Origin: Paraburkholderia eburnea
GTDB lineage: Bacteria > Pseudomonadota > Gammaproteobacteria > Burkholderiales > Burkholderiaceae
Direction: 5' to 3'
Length of the DNA: 64,000 nucleotides
Assembly: GCF_002917095.1 (NCBI RefSeq)
Contig: NZ_PQGA01000002.1
Coordinates: forward strand, 1 to 64,000
Below, one piece after another: positions 8,713 through 16,186 of the stretch (its first letter is position 1; each line of letters begins with the position of its first letter). The translations under genes and the position numbers were made by a program. The notes under the pieces are model-generated. The model ran no database searches. It was not told where the DNA came from and saw only the letters and a list, made by a program, of their open reading frames with translations.

Positions 8713-9675
8713 ATGGACGATACGATCCACGGTGACGGCGCGATCCGTCGCGGCTCGCTCTATGGCTCTTCCATCGAGAACACCTACGCGGGCGTGCTGT
8801 CGTTCATGCGCCGCAATTACACACGCGATCTGGATGGCGTCGATGTCGCGATCAGCGGCGTGCCGCTCGACCTCGCCACCACGTTTCGCTCGGGCGCGCG
8901 GCTGGGACCATCGGCAGTGCGCGCAGCCAGCGTGCAACTCGCGGAACTGCATCCGTATCCCTGGGGCTTCAATCCCTTCGATACGCTGGCCGTGACCGAC
9001 TACGGCGACTGCTGGTTCGACGCCCACAATCCGCTCTCGATCAAACCCGCGATCATCGAGCACGCGCGCACGATCCTGCGCTCGAACGCCAGGATGCTCA
9101 CCTTCGGCGGCGATCACTTCATTACCTTGCCGCTACTGATCGCGCACGCGGAAAAATACGGCAAGCCGCTTTCGCTGATCCACTTCGACGCGCACTGCGA
9201 TACCTGGCCCGACGATCATCCGGACAGCCTCAACCACGGAACGATGTTCTACAAGGCCGTGAAAGAAGGGCTGATCGATCCGAAGACCTCGGTTCAGGTC
9301 GGAATCCGCACGTGGAACGACGACTTTCTCGGCATCAATATTCTGGATGCCGCGTGGGTCCACGAACACGGCCCGCGCGCGGCGCGCGAGCGCATTCTGG
9401 AGATCGTGGGCGAGCGCCCTGCGTATCTGACCTTCGATATCGACTGCCTCGACCCGGCATTCGCGCCCGGCACCGGTACGCCGGTGGCGGGCGGCCTGTC
9501 GTCGGCGCAGGCGCTGGCGATCGTGCGTGGACTGGAGGCGTTGAATCTGGTGGGCGCGGACGTCGTGGAAGTGGCGCCTGCCTACGATCAGAGCGAGATC
9601 ACGGCGTTGGCCGCCGCGCATCTCGCCTGCGATCTGCTGTGCCTGTGGCGGCAGCGCAAGGTCGCGGGAAAATAA
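8713..9675 (+). CDS. speB: Agmatinase (ureohydrolase family)
   Basis: This 320-residue manganese ureohydrolase probably cleaves agmatine into putrescine and urea, feeding the adjacent putrescine pathway. The metal-binding signatures are intact: GGDHFITLP, IHFDAHCDTW, and LTFDIDCLDPAFAPGTGTP. The N-terminus (SSIENTYAGVLSFMRR) and length fit the SpeB/GbuA group. Guanidinobutyrase is a realistic alternative, because sequence alone does not separate the two well. It lies 84 bp after puuC, with an intervening hairpin. Confidence 0.87.
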   Translation: MDDTIHGDGAIRRGSLYGSSIENTYAGVLSFMRRNYTRDLDGVDVAISGVPLDLATTFRSGARLGPSAVRAASVQLAELHPYPWGFNPFDTLAVTDYGDCWFDAHNPLSIKPAIIEHARTILRSNARMLTFGGDHFITLPLLIAHAEKYGKPLSLIHFDAHCDTWPDDHPDSLNHGTMFYKAVKEGLIDPKTSVQVGIRTWNDDFLGINILDAAWVHEHGPRAARERILEIVGERPAYLTFDIDCLDPAFAPGTGTPVAGGLSSAQALAIVRGLEALNLVGADVVEVAPAYDQSEITALAAAHLACDLLCLWRQRKVAGK

Positions 9676-9686
9676 AGTACAACTGA

Positions 9687-9726
9687 TTAAGCTGTCGCCG
9701 CCGCGCGTGCGGCGGCGACAGCTTAA
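9687..9726. terminator. Bidirectional 40-bp perfect hairpin, speB / marR
   Basis: There are 18-bp perfectly complementary arms (9687-9704 and 9709-9726) around the loop GCGT. The hairpin lies between the convergent speB and marR genes. Its right arm covers the marR stop codon. Neither strand has a long T-tract after the stem, so it may act as a bidirectional transcript-end stabiliser. Confidence 0.65.
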
Positions 9727-10166
9727 CGTTCGACCAGCAGTCCGAGATTGGCGCGCACGCGCTGAAGCATCTCGCCGAACTGCTCGGCTTCTTCCGGCGT
9801 GAAGCCTGCCAGGGCCTCGTTCTGCACTTCGTCGCCCACGCGGCGCGCGGACGTGAGCACGCCCGCGGCTTTCGGCGTGAGGCTCACCCGCAACTCGCGC
9901 CGGTCATCCGGGTTGGCCTCGCGCACGACCCAGCCGCTTTCCTCCATGCGTTCCAGCAGCCTGCCCGCCGAGATCGGCGCGACTTCGAGCCGCTCGGCAA
10001 GGCTCGCCTGATTGATGGGGCCGTAGTGGGCGAGATAGGCGATCATGCGGCACTGCGCGCGCGTGAGTTCGAGCGATGACTTCGCCAGTTCGTCGTAACG
10101 CTTGCCATAAAGGCGGCCCACGTCGACGATCAAGAAGCCGAAGCGTTTTTCGAGGTCGGTAGTCAT
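9723..10166 (-). CDS. MarR family transcriptional regulator
   Basis: The 147-residue protein has a MarR winged helix: LTRAQCRMIAYLAHYGPINQ, then ASLAERLEVAPISAGRLLERM and the wing VVREANPDDRRELRVSLT. It is encoded divergently from the DHA2 exporter at 10345 and is its likely repressor, a common arrangement. A TATAAT-like element on the minus strand lies only 7 bp before the ATG, with no ribosome site, which suggests a leaderless mRNA. A palindrome overlaps the exporter promoter (see 10266-10305). The inducing ligand is unknown. Confidence 0.9.
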   Translation of the reverse strand: MTTDLEKRFGFLIVDVGRLYGKRYDELAKSSLELTRAQCRMIAYLAHYGPINQASLAERLEVAPISAGRLLERMEESGWVVREANPDDRRELRVSLTPKAAGVLTSARRVGDEVQNEALAGFTPEEAEQFGEMLQRVRANLGLLVER

Positions 10167-10172
10167 GGCGCA

Positions 10173-10178
10173 ATTATA
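10173..10178 (-). promoter_or_regulatory. Minus-strand -10 box of marR
   Basis: TATAAT on the minus strand lies 7 bp from the marR ATG at 10166. Transcription would start at or next to the start codon. I see no good -35 hexamer at the expected distance. Confidence 0.4.
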
Positions 10179-10265
10179 AGCGGCGGCCTGTCGGCGCGGC
10201 TCGCGCAGTGTCGGAGTGTAACTACGTGCGCGCCGGGTCCCGATGAAGGTCCGGATTCTTTCCGA

Positions 10266-10305
10266 TTGCGCGGAGAGGGCCGATTCGTATAATAAGCAGG
10301 CTTAT
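10266..10305 (+). promoter_or_regulatory. Exporter promoter with overlapping palindromic operator
   Basis: A perfect -10 box TATAAT (10288-10293) follows a weak -35 TTGCGC (10266-10271) at 16 bp. The palindrome ATAAGCAGGCTTAT (10292-10305, 6-bp arms) overlaps the -10 and start site, where a MarR repressor would block the polymerase. One half-site ATAAGC also occurs at 10176-10181 in the marR promoter. Confidence 0.6.
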
Positions 10306-10344
10306 CATTTTTGAACCCTCGTCCGAACCCCGTCCGATCCGCCG

Positions 10345-11889
10345 ATGACCGCAGTCCCGCATGGCCTGGCCGCGCAACGCGAGGCCGCGCCCCTGAACCG
10401 CGGCATGATCACGCTGTCGATCATGCTCGCGACGCTGATGCAGACGCTCGACAGCACGATCGCCAACGTCGCCCTGCCGCACATGCAGGGCACGCTATCG
10501 GCATCGCAGGACGAAATCACCTGGGTGCTCACCTCGTACATTGTCGCGGCGGCCATTGCCACGCCGCTCACGGGCTGGCTCGCGGACCGCTTCGGCGTCA
10601 AGCAGTTGCTGGGCGTGGCGATCGCGGGCTTCACGCTGGCCTCGGCGCTGTGCGGGCTATCGGAAACGCTCGGCGAGATCGTCGCTTCGCGGCTGTTGCA
10701 AGGTGTATTCGGCGCGTCCCTGGTGCCGCTCTCGCAGTCGATCCTGCTGGACATCAACCCGCGCGAGCGCCAGGGTCAAGCAATGGCGGTCTGGGGCATG
10801 GGCGTGATGGTGGGGCCGGTGCTGGGCCCGACGCTGGGTGGCTGGCTCACCGACAGCTATAACTGGCGCTGGGTGTTCTTCATCAACGTGCCGATCGGCG
10901 CGTTTGCGTTGTTTGGCGTTTCGACTTTCATGCCCGCGCAGGCGCGGGGCGGCCAGTCGCGCTTCGATCTGTTCGGCTTCGCCACGCTGGCGCTGGCGAT
11001 TGGCGCATTGCAGGCGCTGCTCGATCGCGGCGAACAACTCGACTGGTTCGGCTCGCTGGAAATCCGCATCGAGGCGCTGCTTTCCGTGCTGGCGTTTGCG
11101 TTCTTCGTCGTCCATACGGCAAGTTCGGGACCGACGACGTTTTTCCGCTATCAACTGCTGAAAGACCGCAATTTCGCCACGGGCACCTTCTTCATCTTCG
11201 TGATCGGCGCGGTGCTCTATGCCACGCGCGCGCTGCTGCCGCCCATGTTGCAGAATCTCATGGGCTATCCGGTCGCCACCACCGGCCTTGTCACGGCGCC
11301 GTCGGGCGCGGGCACGATGGTCGCCATGTTGATCGCCGGGCGCCTGCTCAAGCATGTCGATGCGCGCGCCATGTTGCTGTTCGGCTTCGTCGTATCGGCC
11401 TACGCGCTCTGGCAGATGATGCAGTACACGATCGTGCTGTCGGTGTCGGATATCGTCTGGCCGGGCGTGATACAGGGCTTTGGTCTGGGCTTCGTGTTCG
11501 TGCCGCTGTCGGCGCTCACGTTTTCCACGCTCACGCCGCAGTTGCGCGCGGACGGCACGGCGACCTATAGCCTGATGCGCAACATCGGCAGCAGTATCGG
11601 CATTTCGATCGTGCAGACCTTCGTTACGCGCGGCACGCAGGTGGCGCATTCGGACCTCGCCGCGAACATCACGCCGTTCAATCCGCTGATGCAGCCGATG
11701 CTGGCCGCGGGTTCGCGCTACGATCTGGCCGTGCTCAATCAGGCGATCACGCAGCAGGCGACGATGATTGCATACCTCAACGACTTCAAGATGATGTTCG
11801 TCGCGACGCTCCTGGTGATCCCGCTGCTCGTGCTGATCCGGCCTTCGGGCGGCGGCGCGGTCGATGCCGGTCACGCTGCGATGGACTGA
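10345..11889 (+). CDS. DHA2-family MFS multidrug exporter (EmrB-like)
   Basis: This 514-residue inner-membrane proton antiporter has about 14 predicted membrane helices. Family signs are LMQTLDSTIANVALPHM in helix 1, LTGWLADRFGVKQLLG (motif A) near residue 75, and the antiporter motif C segment GVMVGPVLGPTLGGW near 153. No membrane-fusion (EmrA) or outer-membrane partner is encoded next to it. It may use a partner elsewhere or act alone. The divergent MarR gene and an operator over the promoter suggest substrate-inducible expression. The substrate is unknown. Confidence 0.9.
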   Translation: MTAVPHGLAAQREAAPLNRGMITLSIMLATLMQTLDSTIANVALPHMQGTLSASQDEITWVLTSYIVAAAIATPLTGWLADRFGVKQLLGVAIAGFTLASALCGLSETLGEIVASRLLQGVFGASLVPLSQSILLDINPRERQGQAMAVWGMGVMVGPVLGPTLGGWLTDSYNWRWVFFINVPIGAFALFGVSTFMPAQARGGQSRFDLFGFATLALAIGALQALLDRGEQLDWFGSLEIRIEALLSVLAFAFFVVHTASSGPTTFFRYQLLKDRNFATGTFFIFVIGAVLYATRALLPPMLQNLMGYPVATTGLVTAPSGAGTMVAMLIAGRLLKHVDARAMLLFGFVVSAYALWQMMQYTIVLSVSDIVWPGVIQGFGLGFVFVPLSALTFSTLTPQLRADGTATYSLMRNIGSSIGISIVQTFVTRGTQVAHSDLAANITPFNPLMQPMLAAGSRYDLAVLNQAITQQATMIAYLNDFKMMFVATLLVIPLLVLIRPSGGGAVDAGHAAMD

Positions 11890-11970
11890 TCGCCGGATTT
11901 TCCACCTCGACCGTCACTACCCATAGCGCCGCGCACCTCCAGCGCGGCGCTGTTTTTACCGCTATATCCG

Positions 11971-12912
11971 ATGCTCTCCGCTGTCTCTATCCTGCTTCCC
12001 GTTTTCGGCCTGATCTTCGCCGGTTTTGCCTGTCGCCGCCTGGGCGTGCTTGGCCCCGCGGCGGCCTCGGAACTGAACCGCTTCGTCGTCTGGCTCGCGC
12101 TGCCTGCGTTGCTGTTCGACATTCTTGCGCACGCAACATGGCACGAACTTTATCAACCGGCCTTCATGGCCGCGTTCGGCATCGCAGGCCTGATCGTGTT
12201 CGCGGCGGTGGTGGCCGTGCGGCTCTTCCTGCGCCGCCCGCTTGCCGATGCGAGCATCGACGGCCTCGCCGCTGCCTATCCGAACACGGGTTATGTGGGC
12301 TTTCCGCTGTGCATGATCGCGTTCGGCCCGTCGAGTCTCACGCCCACGACCATCGCGACGATCCTCGTGGTGTGCGTGCTGTTCGCCGTCGCCATCGTGT
12401 TGATCGAAACCGGCCTGCAAAGCGAGCGCCGCCCGCATCGCCTGCTCATCAAGGTCGTGCGCTCGCTCATGCGCAATCCGCTGCTGGTGGCGCCCGCGCT
12501 GGGCGCCATCGCCTCGGGTGCGCACGTCACGCTGCCCGCAAGCGCCGAGACCTTCCTGAAGCTGCTGGGCGGCGCGGCAAGCCCGTGCGCGCTCGTGAGC
12601 CTTGGGCTCTTTCTCGCCGAGCGTCGCGCGAAGAGCGATGCGCCGCCCGAATCGTCGTGGTGGATCACGCTCTCGAAGCTCGTGGCGCAGCCGGCGCTGA
12701 CGTGGTGGCTTGCGGATCGTGTGTTTGGCCTTTCGCCGCAACTCGTGGAAACGGCCGTGCTGCTTGCTGCGCTGCCCACCGGCACCGGCCCGTTCATGCT
12801 CGCGGAGTATTACCGCCGCGAGGCGCATGTGACCGGGCGCACGATCCTGCATTCGACGCTGGGTTCGCTCGTCACGCTCACGCTGATCCTGCTGCACCTG
12901 CACCACGGTTGA
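11971..12912 (+). CDS. AEC family transporter (auxin efflux carrier fold)
   Basis: This 313-residue membrane protein of the AEC/BART group has about 10 hydrophobic segments in two halves. The N-terminus ILLPVFGLIFAGFACRRLG and the later NTGYVGFPLCMIAFG and RNPLLVAPALGA are typical. Bacterial members export or import organic acids such as malonate or malate, and the substrate cannot be told here. It lies 81 bp after the MFS gene on the same strand with no visible terminator, so co-transcription is possible. The start ATG 11971 has a poor ribosome site. Confidence 0.87.
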   Translation: MLSAVSILLPVFGLIFAGFACRRLGVLGPAAASELNRFVVWLALPALLFDILAHATWHELYQPAFMAAFGIAGLIVFAAVVAVRLFLRRPLADASIDGLAAAYPNTGYVGFPLCMIAFGPSSLTPTTIATILVVCVLFAVAIVLIETGLQSERRPHRLLIKVVRSLMRNPLLVAPALGAIASGAHVTLPASAETFLKLLGGAASPCALVSLGLFLAERRAKSDAPPESSWWITLSKLVAQPALTWWLADRVFGLSPQLVETAVLLAALPTGTGPFMLAEYYRREAHVTGRTILHSTLGSLVTLTLILLHLHHG

Positions 12913-12983
12913 GCGCCGCGTGCTTTCGGCGCGCGGCATGGCGTTTGCTGCGGGTAAGTCATTCCATCGACCAGGAGACGACG

Positions 12984-13205
12984 ATGAACTGGCTTAAAGG
13001 CATCAACGGCATCAAAGGCAGCGGCGCAGCGCGGGCGGTTCTTATCGGCGCCATCGCCGCGCTGACGTTGGGCGCCGCCGGCTGCACGCTGGGCGGCGCG
13101 GCGGCGGGCGGTTATGTGGGCAACAAGGCCACCGACGGCAGCGCGGTCGGCACGGTTGGAGGCGCCGTGGCGGGTGGTGTGATCGGTCACGAACTCGGCA
13201 AATAA
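12984..13205 (+). CDS. Small glycine-zipper lipoprotein (OsmB-like)
   Basis: This 73-residue lipoprotein has a hydrophobic signal (AVLIGAIAALTLG) and a lipobox LGAAGC with the lipidated cysteine at about C34. The mature part is glycine/alanine-rich (GGAAAGGYVGNKA, then GTVGGAVAGGVIGHELGK), the glycine-zipper 2TM pattern seen in OsmB-type proteins. It probably sits in the envelope, and its function is unknown. A CAGGAG ribosome site lies 6 bp before the ATG. A longer in-frame reading extends back to 12138, but it overlaps the AEC gene and is not real. Confidence 0.85.
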   Translation: MNWLKGINGIKGSGAARAVLIGAIAALTLGAAGCTLGGAAAGGYVGNKATDGSAVGTVGGAVAGGVIGHELGK

Positions 13206-13306
13206 AGCAGCCCTGCGATCACCGCGGCGCACGACGCGCGACGCGCCGCCATGCGCCGCCTTCAGTATCAGGGATTCGCTTCTCTTTCCTGGCTCATCCT
13301 TTAACC

Positions 13307-13329
13307 CTACTCAAACTCCGTTTGAGTAG
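13307..13329. promoter_or_regulatory. 23-bp inverted repeat upstream of adc
   Basis: CTACTCAAAC and GTTTGAGTAG form perfect 10-bp arms around TCC. No T-tract follows on either strand, so a protein-binding site is as plausible as a transcript-end hairpin. It lies about 155 bp before the acetoacetate decarboxylase start. Confidence 0.5.
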
Positions 13330-13484
13330 CGGCACGTAGTACCGTACCCGGAACTTATACTTTTCGTTCGACAAGTTGAGCTTTCCGCGCGTGGCCTGCA
13401 CGCGCTGATGCCGTCGATCGTCCGGGTATTGAAATTCGCAATCCGAATTATTTTAAATAGATCCATCACCTGTCGAGGATTCCC

Positions 13485-14219
13485 ATGCAGGACATTCGTT
13501 CCAACGCGTTCGCGATGCCGTTCACCAATCCCGCATTTCCGCCGGGACCCTACAAATTCGTCAATCGCGAATTCCTGATCATCACCTACCGCACCGACCC
13601 CGAGAAGCTGCGCAAGGTCGTCCCCGCACCGCTCGAAGTGGGCGAGCCGCTCGTGAGCTACGAATTCATCCGCATGCCGGACTCGACGGGTTTCGGCGAT
13701 TACACGGAAAGCGGCCAGGTGATTCCGGTCACCTACGAGGGCAAGCCCGGCAGCTACACGCATGCGATGTATCTGGACGACCATCCGCCCATCGCGGGCG
13801 GGCGCGAACTGTGGGGCTTTCCGAAGAAGCTCGCCTCGCCGAAGCTCGGCGCGTTCTCGGACACGCTGGTCGGCACGCTCGATTACGGCCCCGTGCGCGT
13901 AGCCACGGGCACGATGGGTTACAAGCATCGCGAACTCGATCTCGCGGAGCAGGCGAAGCGTCTTGCGAGCGCGAACTATCTGCTCAAGATCGTGCCGCAT
14001 GTGGACGGCACGCCGCGCGTGTGCGAACTCGTGCGCTACTACCTGACCGATATCCAGCTCAAGGGCGCCTGGACGGGGCCGGCTGCGCTGCATTTGATGC
14101 CTCACGCGCTTGCGCCCGTCGCTGACTTGCCGGTGCTTGAAATCGTCGAGGCGCGCCATTTGATCGCCGACCTCACGCTCGGCCTCGGCGAAGTCGTGCA
14201 CGACTACCTTGCGAAATAA
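13485..14219 (+). CDS. adc: Acetoacetate decarboxylase
   Basis: The 244-residue protein would convert acetoacetate to acetone and CO2 through a Schiff base. The tandem lysines in [13 protein letters not shown] (about K114-K115) match the catalytic lysine pair of the clostridial enzyme, and Glu and Arg residues typical of the pocket flank them. Length is right for the family. It is a single-gene unit. Its 3' end is only 11 bp from the convergent permease gene, and no acetoacetate or CoA-transferase partner is adjacent. Some ADC-fold proteins do other aldolase chemistry, so the substrate is probable rather than certain. Confidence 0.88.
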   Translation: MQDIRSNAFAMPFTNPAFPPGPYKFVNREFLIITYRTDPEKLRKVVPAPLEVGEPLVSYEFIRMPDSTGFGDYTESGQVIPVTYEGKPGSYTHAMYLDDHPPIAGGRELWGFPKKLASPKLGAFSDTLVGTLDYGPVRVATGTMGYKHRELDLAEQAKRLASANYLLKIVPHVDGTPRVCELVRYYLTDIQLKGAWTGPAALHLMPHALAPVADLPVLEIVEARHLIADLTLGLGEVVHDYLAK

Positions 14220-14230
14220 AGGCTGGAACC

Positions 14231-15076
14231 TTACTTCACCGCGCCCAGTGCGAGCCCCTTCACCATATAGCGCTGCAACCACGCGAACACGACCGACACC
14301 GGCAGCGTGGCCGCGAGGGTTGCGGCCATCACCAGTTCCCACTCCACGGTGTATTTGCCGGCCACCATATCGGTGACTTGCACGGTGAGCGTCTTGTTCT
14401 CGGGCGAGCGGATCAGCGTGTAGACCACGGCGAATTCGTTCCACGCGCTGATGAAGGTGAAGATGGCCGTCACCACCACGGCGGGAATCGCCAGCGGCAG
14501 GAACACGCGGAACACCGCGCCGGTGCGGCTGCACCCTTCGAGCCACGCCGACTCTTCAAGATCGCGCGGCACCGTCTGAAAATACGACGACAGCATCCAC
14601 ACCGCGAAGGCGATATTGAACGCCGCATACGAGACGATCACGCCGATCTTCGAATCGACCAGGTTGCCGTCGCCATACGGGATCATCGCGGCCAGGCGGA
14701 ACAGGCCGACCACCAGCAGGATCGGCGAAAGCATCTGCGTGACGAGCAGGAACTGGCGGTACACGCCGCGTCCGCGAAACGGAAAGCGCGCGAGCGCGTA
14801 GGCGGCGGGCAGGCTGACCGCAAGCGCGAGCGAGGTCGACAGGAACGATATGACAATACTGTTGCGCAGCGCCACGCCGAAGTTCGCGGCCTGCCACATA
14901 TCGACGTAGTTTTCCCAGCGCCAGTGCACGGGCAGCCAGCGCGCCGGATAGACGAACACTTCGTTGGCGGGCTTGAACGAGGTGAAGAACATCACCGCGA
15001 ACGGGAACAGGACGGCCACGACGAGCGGCGAGAGTGCGAGCCAGCACCAGAGCGAGCGTTTGAGCTTGCGGTTCAT
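14231..15076 (-). CDS. Sugar ABC transporter permease (MalG family)
   Basis: This 281-residue inner-membrane subunit has about six helices. The EAA loop that contacts the ATPase is seen in DLEESAWLEGCSRTGAVFRV, and the C-terminus MVKGLALGAVK is typical of MalG/UgpE permeases. Its ATG overlaps the end of the upstream permease gene by 4 bp, indicating translational coupling. The substrate is a sugar, polyol or glycerol phosphate by family, not resolvable from this chain. Confidence 0.92.
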   Translation of the reverse strand: MNRKLKRSLWCWLALSPLVVAVLFPFAVMFFTSFKPANEVFVYPARWLPVHWRWENYVDMWQAANFGVALRNSIVISFLSTSLALAVSLPAAYALARFPFRGRGVYRQFLLVTQMLSPILLVVGLFRLAAMIPYGDGNLVDSKIGVIVSYAAFNIAFAVWMLSSYFQTVPRDLEESAWLEGCSRTGAVFRVFLPLAIPAVVVTAIFTFISAWNEFAVVYTLIRSPENKTLTVQVTDMVAGKYTVEWELVMAATLAATLPVSVVFAWLQRYMVKGLALGAVK

Positions 15077-16071
15077 GCGAGGTCTCCTTCGGCGCCGCCG
15101 CGTTTAGCTTGCACGCGCAGATAAGCCACCGAGAACGCGAACAGGATCACGAGCATGATGAGCGAGACGGCAGCCGCTTCGCCGGGACGTCCGAGCCGGA
15201 AGCCGAGTTCGTAGAGGTAAGTGACGAGGATGTGCGTGCTGTCGTCGGGGCCGCCTTGGGTCATCACCCAGATGATCGGAAACGAGTTGAACACGTAGAT
15301 CACGTTGAGCAGGATCGCCATGTTGATGAAGGGCTTGAGCAGCGGCAGCGTGAGCTTGCGGAACTGCTGCCAGGCGCTGGCGCCGTCGATGCGCGCGGCT
15401 TCGTAGATGTCGCCGGGCACGGACGACAGGCCGCCCAGGAAGATCGTGGTGGTAAATGGAATCGACACCAGAATGCCCACGGCGATCTCGACCGGGAACG
15501 CGTATTCAGGCGTGGCAAGCCAATGAATCGGCCCGCCGATCAGGCCGAGCTTCTGCAGCGTGACGTTGACCATGCCGTAGTCGTCGTTGAAGGCCCAGCG
15601 CCATACCACGGCGGTCATCGTGAGCGACACCGACCACGGCAGCATGATGATGGTGCGTGCCACGCCGCGTCCATAGAAGTCCTGATTCAGCACGAGCGAG
15701 ACCGGCACGGAAATCCCCACGGTGCCCACCACCACGCAGAAAGTCCAGATGATGGTGTTCTTCAGCGCGCTCAGAAACACGGGATCGCCGAACACGTTGT
15801 AGAAGTTCTGCAGCCCGCTGAAGTCGCGAATCTGGCCGAAGCGCGATACATCGTGCACCGACTGCCAGACGATGTTGAAGATCGGATAGCTGATGATGAA
15901 CAGCGCGAGCACGAGGCTCGGCACGATCAGTAGCCAGGGGGCGCGGGGTAGGGCGATGCTGCGTGCGGCGCGGTCGGGGCGGCTCATGCTTGTGCGTGCG
16001 CTTTTGAGGTCGGTCGCGGCGCCCGGCGCCGGATTGGCGGGAGGCGTCTGCTTCAGGGGACCCATAGTCAT
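15073..16071 (-). CDS. Sugar ABC transporter permease (MalF family)
   Basis: This 332-residue inner-membrane subunit has a cytoplasmic N-terminal segment of about 45 residues, then helices starting at APWLLIVPSLVLALFII. The EAA loop is DIYEAARIDGASAWQQFRKL. It forms the channel with the MalG-type partner encoded 4 bp overlapping downstream. Start ATG 16071 is used. MGPLK two codons later, or an internal Met before the first helix, are alternatives. It is separated from the binding-protein gene by a pair of hairpins that may lower permease expression. Confidence 0.92.
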   Translation of the reverse strand: MTMGPLKQTPPANPAPGAATDLKSARTSMSRPDRAARSIALPRAPWLLIVPSLVLALFIISYPIFNIVWQSVHDVSRFGQIRDFSGLQNFYNVFGDPVFLSALKNTIIWTFCVVVGTVGISVPVSLVLNQDFYGRGVARTIIMLPWSVSLTMTAVVWRWAFNDDYGMVNVTLQKLGLIGGPIHWLATPEYAFPVEIAVGILVSIPFTTTIFLGGLSSVPGDIYEAARIDGASAWQQFRKLTLPLLKPFINMAILLNVIYVFNSFPIIWVMTQGGPDDSTHILVTYLYELGFRLGRPGEAAAVSLIMLVILFAFSVAYLRVQAKRGGAEGDLA

Positions 16072-16108
16072 GTCGTGATGCGTCCGGTGTTACTTGCGGT
16101 CAGTCGTC

Positions 16109-16183
16109 GAACCGGCGCGTCGCGCAGCGATAAAACCCTGCTACGCGACGCGCCGGTTCAAGCCGCCCTGCGGTGCGGCGGCT
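16109..16183 (-). promoter_or_regulatory. Two hairpins between binding-protein and permease genes
   Basis: The first hairpin has arms AGCCGCC (16161-16167) and GGCGGCT (16177-16183). The second has perfect 16-bp arms at 16109-16124 and 16144-16159 around a 19-nt loop. They lie just 3' of the solute-binding protein stop codon. Such structures typically protect the upstream mRNA and give more binding protein than permease. Partial termination is also possible. Confidence 0.6.
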
Positions 16184-16186
16184 GCG

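Noticed and set aside
12138..13205. A 355-residue protein overlapping the AEC gene
   Set aside because: Only the last 74 codons (lipoprotein with its own ribosome site and signal) look coding.
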